Shown here one piece after another: positions 32,680 to 43,275 of a DNA stretch of 64,000 bases (position 1 is the first letter of the stretch; the number at the start of each line of letters is the position of its first letter). The notes below the pieces were generated by a model. That model was not told the DNA's origin, did no database searches, and was given only the letters and a program-made list of their open reading frames with translations. Source of the stretch: Megaustenia siamemsis (lineage: Eukaryota; Mollusca; Gastropoda; Stylommatophora; Ariophantidae); assembly GCA_032433765.1 (NCBI GenBank), contig JAVIAB010000073.1:69173087-69237086 (forward strand), given 5' to 3'. A program made the translations under genes and the position numbers.

Positions 32680-33645
32680 TTTTGTGTTGGCCTCTTTGAG
32701 AATTTCCTCACTTTGGTCTTTCTAGCTGTCTAGGGAACTTTCAACATTCTTCTAAGGAATCCCATCTCTGTGGTCACTAATCGTCTTTTCATTTGTTTGT
32801 CTACTGTCCATGATTCGCTTCCATAGGTCAGAATTGGTTCTATATAGCACTGATGAACTCTCTTTCTCACTTCTTTTGACATAAATTTTCTGCATAAGAT
32901 ATTTTTCATTTTCTTAAATTTTATTTTGGCCTGAGCTATTCTGCTTTTTATTTCTGTGGTGCATCTTCCATTTGATGTTATTAGTGTGCCAAAGTATTTG
33001 ACACGTTGCACTTGTTTCATATTTGTCCTGTTTATTTTTATGCTGCATGGTGGTGATGATTGTTTATTCTATATAACTACTACTTCTGTTTTCTTACTAT
33101 TCAGACTGAGACCTTTTTGTTGCTTTCTTTTACTATTTCGTCTATCATTTCTTATAGGTCATTCTCTGTCTCTGCTATTAAGACTGTGTCATCCGCATAT
33201 CGCAAATTATTTATGTTGTGACCGTTGACTTCAATTCCTTTTTTGTCTTCTATTGATCTCATAATATTTTCGCTGTAAAGTGAAAACAAATCCGGTGACA
33301 GAACACAGCATTGTCTGACTCCTTGTTGCTAATTCGTACAGCTGCTGTTTGTTGCCAGTACATGTTTTTATATGATTAGCAGATCCTTGCCATCAATGTT
33401 TAATTTCTCCAGCATATTGATTATTTCCACATGCTTTACTTTGTCAAATGCTTTTATGTTGTCTATGAAGTACATTTATAGATTTTTCTTTAGCTCTTTC
33501 TATCAATATTATCATGATGGATATTGCATTATTGGTGCCCTTTCCTTTCACAAATCTATATTGTTACTCACTTATTTCTGGTTTTATTCTATATCTGATT
33601 ACATGTTAATAATTATGCAATCTGTTGATTTTTGTTAGCGATACA
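32680..33645 (-). pseudogene. LINE family A1, RT to near C-terminus, 3'-truncated
   Basis: Minus strand: KGTNNAISIMIILIERAKEK, KNMYWQQTAAVRIS, GIEVNGHNINNLRYADDTVL (catalytic ADD present), IAETENDL, then the open frame QVQRVKYFGTLITSNGRCTT and GSESWTVDKQMKRRL, GFLRRMLKVP. Multiple frameshifts. The 3' end after AKKT is missing. Confidence 0.85.
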
Positions 33646-33649
33646 ATCA

Positions 33650-34745
33650 AACGCCATTACCACATTGTAATAATATTACGATCTGTTACCTGGTCATATC
33701 AATATCCGGGGTCAGAACTCCTAGCCACCGTCACTTTGGATAATATACAACGCTCAAATTTAACTATTAAAAAATTGATATATGGAGACACAAAGGGTAT
33801 GGTAATTGTGGGGTACAATACAGAATCAAAATAACGTTACCACTCGATAACCATTCTGCTGGAGTTAAGTCAATAAGCAAAAATATAAATATTGAAATGA
33901 ATGCATGATACTAGTAAAGAATACGTTATAAACCATCTGATAAAGCAGGAAAATAAATGTGAATAAATAAAACTATAAATATTGAAATGAATGCATCAAG
34001 CTAGCAAAGAATAGGTTAGAAACCATCTGATAAAGCAGGAAAATAAACGTGAATATGACTTCTCTGGTTTGGAATGTACTGGGTGCGAAGTTGATGAAAT
34101 GGGTCTAAGGTTGACAATAGAGCCTACGAACAAAGGTGAGGGTTAGTGTAAATGTGAGAATCTGAATGGGATTCTCAAAATATGAATGAGTGGGTAGCAG
34201 TACAAAATTGCTTGAATGGGGACATACCAGTTCCATCAGGTAGATGAATGATATGACGAGGAAATGATCTACCTCACGTGGTTGATGTGCAACTGAGGTG
34301 AGGTGATAGTTCAAGCCAAAGCAGTATCCAAGTGGATGAGACATTTATAATGCATTTGTTTGTTGTCGATGGAAGTAGGAAAGATGGCACTTCAGAGTCT
34401 CGAGGAGCCAGTCTTGATGTTTAGATGTCAACTCAGAACAATGTGACATTAGACATGACAGTTCTTGAATGCCACGGAAATGTTGTTACACAGGAGAATG
34501 GGCAGCTAAAATAGTGGAGAGGACGCTTTATAAAAGGGACCAAAACAAAAGGAAACCGAATCTCAAACGTCAGTGTGCCTCTGTACATTAACACATGCAT
34601 ACGAAATGGGGTACACACAAGTGAACGTTCACATTCTGACACCAGATCACAGAGACTATATTGACGTGTCAAGCTCTAAAGTTCCAGTGATTAGTGCAGC
34701 AAACTTATCACATCTTTCTTTTCTGAGAGTTCCTGCATAAAGCAT
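33650..34745. other. Unassigned DNA with one 90-bp tandem duplication
   Basis: 33884-34060 holds two copies of a 90-bp unit (TATAAATATTGAAATGAATG to GCAGGAAAATAAA-GTG). The rest is not recognised; short open stretches such as QNNVTLDMTVLECHG on the plus strand near 34440 belong to no family I know. Confidence 0.45.
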
Positions 34746-34749
34746 ATGG

Positions 34750-34890
34750 AGATACGCAAAAGTGGAGAAGGGAGAAGAGTATGATGCAGATCCAGAGTAA
34801 GATGAACTGACAGCATCAAAGAAGCGCTACAACATCACCAATTGACAATGAGTGAAGCTGATAAAAGGGCGAGAATGAGAACTTTGTATC
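34750..34890 (+). pseudogene. LINE C-terminal scrap
   Basis: Reads TDSIKEALQHHQLTMSEADK, RARMRT, like the C-terminal end of several LINE ORF2s, directly before the 34-bp minisatellite. Confidence 0.5.
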
Positions 34891-35052
34891 TTTCTCAACA
34901 CCCGAACTGGTACAACTTTGTATTTTTCTCGACACCCGAACTGGTACAACTTTGTATCTTTCTCGACACCCGAACTGGTACAACTTTGTATCTTTCTCAA
35001 CACCCGAACTGGTACAACTTTGTATCTTTCTCGACACCCGAACTGGTACAAG
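34885..35052. repeat. 34-bp minisatellite, five copies
   Basis: Unit TTTGTATCTTTCTCAACA-CCCGAACTGGTACAAC, nearly identical copies. It lies between two LINE fragments. Confidence 0.95.
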
Positions 35053-35059
35053 AGTAAGT

Positions 35060-35605
35060 GAAGAAAGAAAGAATATTTTGACCATGGAGATCATGACCGT
35101 AACTAAAGCAATTGACTAGAAACATAACGATTTACTCAAGTGTTTCTTTCGAAGTCACTTGATGAGTATGCTCAGGAAAGTTGAAGAAGGTGGGGCATAA
35201 AGGCAGTAGGTGGAGCCACTAAAGAATTCAGGTATGACTGCGATCTGCTTTACCTTTGTTCCTGGGCTCTCCGATGTGAGAGGAAACGAACAAACTGACA
35301 GCCTGGTTGGAACAGTTGCCGTAGACGGCGGACGTACAATGGACCTATTAACATTCTGAATGCCCTGAGAAAAGCAGGACACGCTGATTATTCAGTCAAT
35401 TATCATTAATCTATAATTTGTTCAGACTTCACGAACATCAGGTCTGGGTATACCAGAACGAACGTTCTGCGGGGAGACACAGAAGAATAACAAATCAACA
35501 CAGAACTGGAGCCGTCAGTTTTCACACACCGAGGGACATACTGGGGGATGAGATCTAAGCACTTATGGGAATGTTCGATGTGCAATAGGGATGATCCATC
35601 GACTA
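35060..35605 (+). pseudogene. LINE family D, RNase H to 3' end, diverged copy
   Basis: In shifting frames: LTMEIMTVTKAI, LMSMLRKVEEGG, TAICFTFVPGLSDVRGNEQT, DSLVGTVAVDGGRTMDLLT, then STQNWSRQFSHTEG and STYGNVRCAIGM. Matches the D copies at 39880-40733 and 51693-52742. PG(H)xxVRGNExxD is the last acidic motif of a LINE-type RNase H domain. Confidence 0.75.
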
Positions 35606-35839
35606 AACTAAATTAAACCTCACAATTATCTTATGGATGTAAAACAACAAATAAAAATATTCATCTATATTACAGCTTTATCAAAGGGACAGCAAATAAA
35701 AATATTCACATATAAAACGTATATTATAGTCTTATCAAAAAGACAACAAGAAAATATTTCTAAAGACAAAGTCTTCATCAGTAAACAGAGACAAAAACAA
35801 AATAAAGCAGCAGATTATAAGAACAAAGAGATAAAATAA

Positions 35840-36070
35840 TGATTAAATATGACAAGAAGCTTAATTCCTCTGCGTACAGACTCAGTCTTACCCTTCTGCA
35901 TGAGTATTCTCACTTTCCAAGTACCTATCTTTAGAGTTTGTTTTATCTCTATTTTGCTTACAGTAGCTTGATGACGATCGGGTATCACCTGTAGCACATG
36001 ATGTCCCCTACCGAACGAGGGTTTTCCGTTGGAATCCCCCTTAACGTTGTTGTTGTGGCGATTCATGATT
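35840..36070 (-). pseudogene. LINE 5' end: start of ORF2 (APE endonuclease N-terminus)
   Basis: Minus strand: SFGRGHHVLQVIPDRHQATV, SKIEIKQTLKIGTWKVRIL, MQKGKTESVRRGIKL. IGTWNVRTL followed by a short linker is the usual first strand of the APE endonuclease domain. Same leader at 39455-39575. Confidence 0.7.
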
Positions 36071-36270
36071 GCACAAAGAAGTTACGACGGTGATTTTCTG
36101 TTGCCTTCCGTCGGTTTGTTTACGGTTGGCTCGCTAGCCTTTGACTAAAAAGTCTCACCCACAAGGCAGTGGGGTTGTTTTACTTCGGGGTACCTTCCCT
36201 TAGCCTTTTACTCTCCCGAGCTTACCTGCAAGGCAGCAGGGTAGCCACAGGTTATACTGTTTACTGCATA
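36071..36270 (-). other. Probable LINE 5' untranslated region
   Basis: GCCTTCCGTCGG, CACAAGGCAGTGG, TTCGGGGTACCTTCCCTTAG and CTGCAAGGCAGCAGGGTAGC form two partly similar halves upstream of the ORF2 start on the minus strand. No second copy in the window confirms it. Confidence 0.4.
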
Positions 36271-36274
36271 CAAT

Positions 36275-36562
36275 AGCAGGTAAAATTAAAAGAGAGCCAA
36301 TTTCCAATATTAGGAAGAAACAATCATCATTGTTTGGCCATGTAATGAGAAGAGAACAACTGGAATATATTGTAACAACTGGAAAAATTGAGGGACGAAG
36401 AGATAGAGGGAAGCAAAGAGAGAAAATACCAGACAGCTTAAGAGAATGGCTTGGCAGTAGGTCAACAACATAAATGATAAAAAAAACTGTCGAGATCGAA
36501 AGTTGTGGAGAGACATGATCACCTACGCGAGTAGGCCCGGTACTTGATGATGATGATGAAAC
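36275..36562 (+). pseudogene. LINE family A2, 3'-terminal fragment
   Basis: AAAAGAGAGCCAATTTCCAA through GAAGAAACAATCATCATTG and GGTACTTGATGATGATGATG. Corresponds to KRELISNIRKKQSSFFGHVM and onward, frameshifted. Confidence 0.85.
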
Positions 36563-37037
36563 CTCTCAATACTAATTAACTGGAAGAAATCCGTTTATTA
36601 CCTCAAGCCTGGTGACATCTCCGTTACGCTTGTCCCAGAATGGTACCATCATATGTTGAACATGACTGTGGCTGACATTCAACAGTCATTCTGTTGTTTG
36701 TTAGGAATATAATCTATATTTTTAGGCAAATTGTTATTGTTGAATTTTGTTTTGTTTGTACTTAAGTAAGAAACTTCTACTTCGGTAAGAACTTTAGAAC
36801 TTAATGCATAAGTTAGGACATTTGTTTGTGTGTCTACCACGATGCTCTAGAATACTTTAGTCATCGGGCGAACGCAATCAACCAACCAACCATATAAGAA
36901 CTTTAGAACTTAATTTAATTAATGAGAATGCTAATCACTTATTTTTTGTGATGTTTGCCACTGAAACTTTATAGTTTGTTTGCTCATTTGTGTCTTTCCA
37001 GGAAGATAAAATACATTAACAACTTCTATTATGCATT
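36563..37037. other. Unassigned AT-rich DNA
   Basis: No gene. The phrase TTTAGTCATCGGGCGAACGC (36858) recurs as TTTAGTCATCGGACGAACGC at 30184, a short shared motif of unknown meaning. Confidence 0.45.
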
Positions 37038-37304
37038 TAAGGGAGCCACGATAGCTCAGTGGTTAGTGAACTGGACTACAAAGGACAAGTGGTAGGGTTC
37101 GATCCCAATCGACGGTTTCCGGTTCACCCAGCCTTTAATGGGTACCATATTTTTTTCTGGGAATGTAAAGCGGCATAGACGTATTACAGACCACATTACC
37201 CCAAAAATCATGTGCTGAAGATCTGTAAAATGTATGGTCACTAACACCATATTCCCTATACGCTACTTGGCGTGACGGGGGCTCTTTACTTCACTTTACT
37301 TCCT
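37038..37304 (+). mobile_element. tRNA-derived SINE type 1, full-length copy
   Basis: A box TAGCTCAGTGGTTAG (37049) and B box GGTTCGATCCC (37095) sit 46 bp apart as in a tRNA; the body holds CCCAGCC-TTTAATGGGTACC, TTTCTGGGAATGTAAAGCGG, ATCATGTGCTGAAG, CACCATATTCCC, and the end is GACGGGGGCTCTTTACTTCA. The 64-codon minus frame is its antisense. Confidence 0.85.
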
Positions 37305-37620
37305 ATTTTAAACGGTCTTGTGTTCTTTCTCTCTGTTTCCTCTTGCTCCAAAAATGTTTCCAGTTGTCACAATATACTGCAGCCGTTCCCTTCTCACAAT
37401 ATGGCCAAAAATGATGATTTGCTTTCTCCTGACGTTGACACTAATTTTGTTTATTTGCTTTATTCTTTGTCTTTGCCTCTTTTTGAATTCCCGCATCTTT
37501 TTTTTGTGTTTTTATTTAGCTGCCCATCGTGTTCTCAACATTTTTCTGTTCAACAGCATTTTCATAGTCTCCAAGTATTTTCTGTCCAGCTGTCCTTTTG
37601 TTTAAGTTTTCTGTCTCCTG
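37305..37620 (-). pseudogene. LINE A-like C-terminal fragment
   Basis: Minus strand: MLLNRKMLRTRWAAK, then VNVRRKQIIIFGHIVRRERL and QYIVTTGNIFGARGNREKEH. More diverged than A1 or A2. Joined to the SINE end at 37304. Confidence 0.7.
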
Positions 37621-37627
37621 TTTGGAA

Positions 37628-37720
37628 GTCTCTGTAGCTCAAGGGTTAGTAAACTGTACAAGAAATCATTCTAGATCTCGATTGATAGCTTCCATGTTCA
37701 CACACATTTAAAAGGTTATC
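37628..37720 (+). mobile_element. SINE type 1, 5' half, diverged
   Basis: TAGCTCAAGGGTTAGTAAAC (A box region), then CTCGATTGATAGCTTCCATG and TTCACACACATTTAAAAGG, aligning with the type 1 head and early body. Confidence 0.6.
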
Positions 37721-37732
37721 AAATTTGTCTGG

Positions 37733-37985
37733 GATTATGGTTATGGTTATTCGAAGGCCCCGATATCACTGCAAACTAATGGAAATCCGTAATTGCTCAA
37801 CCGCTCCTGCCAGTCGAATCATCCGAATTAACAACTCATCCTATATCCAAACAAAGAAAGGCCATTGCAGACCTCATCATAGTAGATACAACACACGTCA
37901 AAAGACATAAGGCGTTTCCTTGCCAAATTGAACGCATCTGAACTGTCCTTCGTCATACGATATCATCAATTCATCGTAACATAGA
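37733..37985 (+). repeat. Repeat B, copy 3
   Basis: GGTTATTCGAAGGCCCC, AATTGCTCAACCGCTCC, CAAAGAAAGGC, AAAAGACATAAGGCG, CATACGATATCATC. Diverged near GCGTTTCCTTGCC. Confidence 0.8.
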
Positions 37986-38257
37986 AACACCATTTGGATG
38001 AAACACACAGCTTACGGTGTGCACAGCGCACTACAAATGTGCCTGGGAAAGAAAGACGACACTGGTGTAATATAGACGACATTAACCAACAGATCATGTG
38101 CTGAATATCTCTTCAAAATAAGCTCAATAACAATACAGGCCAGCATGTAGCGGGACGGGGCTTGTAATTTCTTTCTATTTTTTCTTTCCTTTTCTTTTTT
38201 TCTTCATTCCTTTCTTTCCTCCTGATTTCTATCTTTCTTTGGTATTTTAGAAATCAT

Positions 38258-38530
38258 CATCATCAAGTACCGGGCCTGCTGGCGTAGGTGACCGGGCCTG
38301 CTGGTGGTAGGTGTGTCTCGCCACAACTTTCGATCTAGATAGTTATTTATCGTTTCTGTTGTTGACCTGCCAAGCCATTCTCTTAAGCTGTCTAGTATTT
38401 TTTTTTCTCTTTGCTTCCCTCTATCTCTTCGTCCCTTAATTTTTTCCAGTTGTTACAATGTATTCCAGTTGTTCTCTTCTCATTACATGGCCAAAAAATG
38501 ATGATTGTTTCTTCCTAATTTTAGAAATAG
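38258..38530 (-). pseudogene. LINE family A2, 3'-terminal fragment
   Basis: CATCATCATCAAGTACCGGG on the plus strand is the A2 3' end. GGCCTGCTGGCGTAGGTGAC is partly duplicated next to it (38275-38310). Runs to GATGATTGTTTCTTCCTAA. Confidence 0.85.
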
Positions 38531-38547
38531 TAAGTAAATAAAAATAA

Positions 38548-38797
38548 GTAAAGTACCCCCGTCACGACAAGTGGCGTATAAGGAATATGGTGTTAGTGAC
38601 CATACATTTTATAGACCTTCAGCACATGATTTTTGGGGTAATGTGGTCGGTATTACGCCCGTGCCGCTTTACTTTCCCAGAAAAAAATCCGGTTCCCGTT
38701 AAAGGCTGGGTGAACCCTGAAACCGTCGGTTGGGATCGAACCCTACCTCTTGTCATTTGTAGTCCAGTTCACTAACCACTGAGCTATCGCGGCTCAT
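38548..38797 (-). mobile_element. tRNA-derived SINE type 1, full-length copy
   Basis: Reverse-strand copy: the plus strand shows AAAGTACCCCCGTCACG, GTGGCGTATAAGGAATATGG, then GGGATCGAACCCTACC (B box) and CTAACCACTGAGCTATCGCG (A box). Confidence 0.85.
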
Positions 38798-38934
38798 ATT
38801 TTGGATGTAGTCCTAGATAATAGTATTCCACTAGACTCGAATTGTTCTTGAGGAAAATGAAGACAGAAAGTAATATTTTCCTACTTCTTCATCATTCACA
38901 AATGGTATGGCACCTTCATGTAGGGATTTACAAA

Positions 38935-39106
38935 TCGGTCTGCGTCATGATTAATTAGATTGTTTTGCATCGGTCGGCAGCATGGTTAATTATATTGTTT
39001 TGCATCGGTCGGCAGCATGGTTAATTATATTGTTTTGCATCGGTCGGCAGCATGGTTAATTAGATTGTTTTGCATCGGTCGGCAGCATGGTTAATTAGAT
39101 TGCCAG
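38935..39106. repeat. 35-bp minisatellite, about five copies
   Basis: Unit ATTGTTTTGCATCGGTCG-GCAGCATGGTTAATTAT. The first unit is diverged. Confidence 0.95.
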
Positions 39107-39107
39107 A

Positions 39108-39262
39108 GCAGAGATCGTTTTGGTCTCTCTTTCCAACAGAGCTACACAGCAATCACAGATTCAAAGAAACAAATTCCCACCGATGTGGCGGGATTTGAAC
39201 CCAGGACCTTTTTGTTGTCCAGGTGCCATCTTACCTCTGGACCACCCAGACACCCCTATTTG
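39108..39262 (-). mobile_element. tRNA-derived SINE, type 4
   Basis: The minus strand reads GGGGTGTCTGGGTGGTCCAG, AGGTAAGATGGCACCTGG, then GGGTTCAAATCCCGCC about 23 bp later: a tRNA-like head with good A and B boxes. The tail GTGGGAATTTGTTTCTTTG follows. Not a functional tRNA: the arms do not form a clean cloverleaf by eye. Confidence 0.65.
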
Positions 39263-39454
39263 AATTTCACACAAAAATCGCGTTTTTGAGTTTAACTTGT
39301 TAAAATATGGTATGTTAGTATACTAATTGTTTACGAGAAGAAATATATCACAGATTGAACAATCTCGCACTTTCTGGTGTGAAATATTTTCAATACAAAT
39401 GTTATCAACAATTGAGGTCATAACTGCTAATAAACAGGATTGATGTATGTTATT

Positions 39455-39580
39455 GTTTACTTTATTTCTGATCTTCCTTACAGTAGCTTGCTCATGATCG
39501 GGTGTCACCTGTAGCACATGACGGTCCCTACCGTACGAGGTGGCTGTGGAGTCCCAATTAACGTCATTAGATGTAGATAT
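39455..39580 (-). pseudogene. LINE 5' leader fragment
   Basis: Minus strand: SYGRDRHVLQVTPDHEQATV, RKIRNKV, matching the leader at 35840-36070 but cut before the endonuclease begins. Confidence 0.6.
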
Positions 39581-39689
39581 TAAGTTGTATTTATTAATAA
39601 TTTTATTTTGCAATATCAGAAGGTAGTTTGCTATTCCTTTTCTTCTTGGCTGTACTAACCAGAGACCGTAGCCATTGTCTTCTATTATA

Positions 39690-40998
39690 GAAGTGAGAAT
39701 GAGAGTTCATCGGTGCAATATAGAGCCAATCTTGATCTATGGAAGAGCATCATAGACCGTAAACAAACAAATGAAACGACGATTAGAGGCTACAGAGATG
39801 GGATTTCTCAGAAGAATGTTGACAGTTCCCTGGACAGCTAAAAAGACCAACGAGGAAATTCTCAAAAAGGCCAACACATCATTGCGCTCCGAACATGTCC
39901 ATAGGTGCCCAGATCCCATCCCCAAGTCCCGCAGTGTCCAGCGACTGACGACTCCAGTTCTGTGTTGGTTGATTAGTCTTCTTAACACGCCCACTAAGTT
40001 TCTCTTTTCTGGCTGTGCCCATCTTAACTCCCATCTCTTTCATCCGAAGGAGTGACGTGGACTCATTGTTATCGAAGTCCTGTGCCCTTTCCACATCTCG
40101 GAGGGTATTGATGATGTCCGCCCGATCCATTGGTTGCCCGTCCTCAACGACAGCGCAGCTAGCCAATCTGTCCGCTTTTTCATTTCCCCGTACTCCGCAT
40201 GTCCTGGGACGTAGACAAAGGTGACCTTACGTATTTTGGACTTCTGCAATGACTCTAACCATTGCATGCTTACGGAGCCCGCCTCCATGTTTTTTATCAT
40301 GCTCATCGAATCACTCAGTATGCATGCGTGGGTGTAGTCTTGGGACTCTAACCAGTTGAATGCCCTGGTCACTGCCATCACCTCCATCGCCATGCTACTC
40401 GTGGTCATAAAGTATGCACCGCTGTCTTCCTTTCTGCCTGCCGAGCGTGCTGTAAATGCCCATGCACTTCTTTGGTATCGTATTACAGATCCGTCTGTAT
40501 AAATGACCGCGTCTTTCTCATCTGTATTATCCCAAATGAAACCGTTGACCTCCGCATTGACTACGGCAGAATTCTACTCCCTACATTTCCTGTCGAGTAT
40601 GACAATGCACGTTAATGTTCCCCAGAATGACATAAGCACCGGTACCCACTCCTTGCCAGCGTTGATATTGGTAAGCCCACATACCTGTTTGATGACGTCT
40701 TCTGCTCGCCTCACCCATGATTTACCTCTTTACCACAAAAGGGGAGCTCCTAAGAAACATCAGAAAGAAACAATTAACATTTTTCGGGCACTTCATGAGA
40801 AGAGGAAAGTTTGAATACTTGGTTATAATAGGCAAAATACAGGAAAAGAGAGACCGTGGACGACAAAGAGAGAAAATACTGGATATCTTGGTGTCAAGGC
40901 ATGGAAAACAGTCAACAACAGAACAGATACGATGCACGGTAGATAAAAGTTTATGGAAGGACATGATCGCCTACGCCAACCGGTATGGCACATGATGA
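39690..40998 (+). mobile_element. LINE A1 C-terminal part, split by a LINE D insertion
   Basis: Left half (to about 39879): VRVHRCNIEPILIYGR, NKQMKRRLEATEMGFLRRML, TVPWTAKKTNEEILKKANT. Right half (from 40734): KGELLRNIRKKQLTFFGHFM, RRGKFEYLVIIGKIQEKRDR, GRQREKILDILVSRHGKQST, DKSLWKDMIAYANRYGT and stop, then CATGATGATG. The right half (40717-40995) is the most intact A1 C-terminus here. Confidence 0.9.
39880..40733 (-). mobile_element. LINE family D, RT C-terminus and RNase H, inserted in A1
   Basis: Minus strand: GKSWVRRAEDVIKQVCGLTN, AVIYTDGS (first RNase H aspartate), AMEVMAVTRAFNWLESQDYT (Glu motif), ACILSDSMSMIKNMEAG (Asp motif), FVYVPGHAEYGEMKKRTDWL (frame slips around the last motif), then MDRADIINTLRDVERAQDFD and GVKMGTARKEKLSGRVKK. 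An RNase H domain at the ORF2 end is typical of I/Jockey-group LINEs such as Ingi or I. Frameshifts prevent function. No clean target duplication found. Confidence 0.85.
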
Positions 40999-41395
40999 TG
41001 TTCATGTTTGCCTGGATTGTGTTGTCTTGCGAGGTCAGATGTGTCCAACAGCAGCCGAAGTTATATTGTACTGGAGCTGCCAATTAAAGTTGTGATTGTT
41101 GGTTCACGGCCGCTCCCAAATAAATATGCATAGAGAGCTGGGCCGAGTTAACAATAAACGTGTGTGGCACAGAGGACTTGAGAGGACCGCATTGAGTTAA
41201 CAATCGTGGCTACTGTCGGTGGCAAACAGCTGTGCTCAGTCAAAATGATATATATATATCATATATGTTAGCCTCTAAGAGAGAGGGAGAGTTAGAGAGC
41301 GAAAGAGAGATAAATACGATAAATTTTCATGAAATAAAAAAAACAAATGCTACGTTTCATATCAGGTGAATATAACGACACAAAGTGATTCATTT
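40999..41395. other. Unassigned DNA
   Basis: Short AT dinucleotide run (TATATATATATCATATAT, 41249) and GA-rich stretch (41278-41310). No gene. Confidence 0.5.
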
Positions 41396-41397
41396 AT

Positions 41398-41857
41398 TCA
41401 CTGAGCATCGTCAACGCATCGAAGGTTGGCGACCATGAAGCGCCATTCCACTATGTCTCTTGTATTGATGGTGCAGATTGTCATAAGCTGACTTACCCAT
41501 CTTTTGATGTTACTCGTCCATGATAGTCTTGGTCTGCCTCTGCTACATTGTATTTTTCCCTCCAATATTACTTTTAGTAGGCTGTTGTGTCTTTTAACCA
41601 TCATCATCATTGAGTGCCGTCTCCGCAACGAAGGTTGGCTACCATGGAGCGCCATTTTGCTCTATCTCTTGCTTTGATGGTGCAGGTTGTCATTGGTTGA
41701 TTTGTCCATCTTTTGATGTTACTCGTCTTTTAACATGACCCCAAAATTTGAATTTGTCTTGTTCTAATTGTGTTTATTAGTTCTCTTTTCATTTTTAGTT
41801 GTTTTAAAACGTCATCGTTTGTTTTCTTTTCTTTCCATCCAATTATATTCTCTGTAT
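41398..41857 (-). mobile_element. LINE family C, 3' end, split by a second C copy
   Basis: Minus strand: KEKKTNDDVLKQLKMKREL, then FKFWGHVKR, HNSLLKVILEGKIQCSRGRP, RLSWTSNIKRWVSQLMTICT, ANLRCVDDAQ-stop. Interrupted at 41599-41724. Confidence 0.85.
41599..41724 (-). mobile_element. Very short LINE C insertion (126 bp) inside another LINE C
   Basis: Only the last 126 bp of C (tail CATCATCATCATTG, then GAGTGCCGTCTCCGCAACG). GTCTTTTAAC at 41589-41598 and 41725-41734 is a perfect 10-bp target duplication. Confidence 0.9.
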
Positions 41858-42365
41858 TGTGATCTCTATTGCCGTGAGAATATTTCTACATACCAGAAAC
41901 GAGCTCAGGGGGGGGGGAAAAAAAACGTGTTCAAGATTAGCACAAGGTTTCTCCCAGAAGACAGTCGATGTACTGTACAAAGATACGGTGGAGGCTGACT
42001 GGTTGCCGCACACTGTGACACGTCGTGGGCATGTGTTGACTTAGAAACGGCCTGTAGCGGTGAAACCTTGGGCTCATTTGTCTCTCTCCTTTGAGCGTTG
42101 ACAAGAAGTTGGTGTCCGCGTCGGACCTTAATATTCTGGACTTGTAAGTAACAATTTGTAATATGCCACGCGCCCCATTGTTAGTGTTTGTCATGGTGTG
42201 CTATAATTTGTGGAATTTGCAAACAATTGATCTTGGTACTGTCGTAGTTTAGCGTCGAAAATTATTTTTCGTAAAGTAAACGAGTGACTTTCCCTGAGCG
42301 ACCGAACGTTTTTATGAATGTATCAAATGCTTTTATTTTGTGTGCATTTCATTTGATATTTTCAA
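41858..42365. other. Unassigned DNA with G9 and A8 runs
   Basis: AGGGGGGGGGAAAAAAAA at 41909. No gene; short frames have no recognisable content. Confidence 0.45.
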
Positions 42366-42422
42366 CACGTTTAGGTTAGGTTCAAGTTTAGGTTTCAGGT
42401 TTAGGGTTAGGTTCAGGGTATT
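42366..42422 (+). repeat. Degenerate telomere-like (TTAGGG) stretch
   Basis: GTTTAGGTTAGGTTCAAG, TTTAGGTTTCAGG and TTTAGGGTTAGGTTCAGGG: about eight TTAGG(G)-like words with substitutions. Too short and mixed to be a real telomere block. Confidence 0.5.
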
Positions 42423-42479
42423 TCCAACCCAGAGGTCTTCTCAGTCAAATGACAGATTTGACATCAACCGAGTAGTTTT

Positions 42480-42950
42480 TATTTTTTATTTATTTATTTG
42501 TTTGCGTTCGTCAGCTTTCCGCGCTGGCGAAGTCCCTAGAGACAAGGAACTGAATTGTGCATGTTGATATCCGCAATCCGTTTTTCCCTGGCAGGCGTAT
42601 GCTTTGGGGTCCTCACCACTTCTTCTTTCCTTCCTCATCTGCCTTTCAGCGTCGAGAGGAGATATAATTTGCGGTCTTCTGTTCGCCACTGCTGCTGTTA
42701 TGTTTCCTGGTGCTTCTAATATTCCATCGATCCATCTTTTTCGTGGTCGACCCTTGGGTCTGGTGTTCTCACAACGTTTGTTGAAGGCTCGTTGTGTTGT
42801 GTTTTGTTTTTTCTGCCTTGTCACGTGGCCAAACCATTTTATCTGTTTCCTTATATATTCTATGGCGGGGGCTATTCCTAGCTTTTTTCTTAGTTCTTCA
42901 TTTCTGATTTTACCTCTCAAACTGTTTCCTCACCACACAGGCAGATAACT
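42480..42950 (-). pseudogene. LINE family E, C-terminus
   Basis: Open minus-strand frame: MRGKIRNEELRKKLGIAPAI, EYIRKQIKWFGHVTRQKKQN, RPKGRPRKRWIDGILEAPGN, RRPQIISPLDAERQMRKERR, then AYACQGKTDCGYQHAQ. WFGHV...GRPRKRW is the usual C-terminal signature of LINE ORF2. 144 codons open, but RT and endonuclease are missing. A second E piece lies at 45190-45480. Confidence 0.75.
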
Positions 42951-43014
42951 CCTTTTTTCGGAAGTACTCATATTTTTGTCGTGGATAAGTAATTAACTTT
43001 TCAAGCCGGGCCTC

Positions 43015-43145
43015 GCTGCTGAGGCCCTGGGTGGTTGCCGCAGAGAGAAATCACAAATATAAATGCCAACTTATGTAGCCGAGATTTGAACTCACAACCT
43101 ATCTGTCACGAGACCGGCGTCTTGCCTTGAGACCAGTCCCCACAT
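43015..43145 (-). mobile_element. tRNA-derived SINE, type 3
   Basis: The minus strand reads TGGTCTCAAGGCAAGACGCC (A box) and GAGTTCAAATCTCGGC (B box), with tail CAACCACCCAGGGCCTCAGC. Confidence 0.55.
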
Positions 43146-43208
43146 TGACGACGCTAAATTATGACTTTACTTTTATTTGATTTACAACCTATCAACATAC
43201 TTAACCTG

Positions 43209-43275
43209 ACAGCTGACTTCACGTGAGAGTCTGGAATCCTACTCTGATTGAGTCCTGATCGCAGAGAGAGAGAAC
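43209..43275 (-). repeat. Solo FB3 terminus
   Basis: GTGAGAGTCTGG, CCTACTCTGATTGAGTCCTG and ATCGCAGAGAGAGAG match the outer end of FB3 (reverse complement of 47985-48050). No partner arm nearby. Confidence 0.7.

Noticed and set aside
37049..37120. Functional tRNA gene
   Set aside because: A and B boxes are good, but the sequence lacks a convincing acceptor stem and recurs at several loci with an attached non-tRNA body: it is a SINE.
39190..39262. Functional tRNA gene on the minus strand
   Set aside because: Best tRNA-like segment in the window, but the D and anticodon arms do not pair cleanly by eye and a SINE-like tail follows. A covariance-model scan would settle it.
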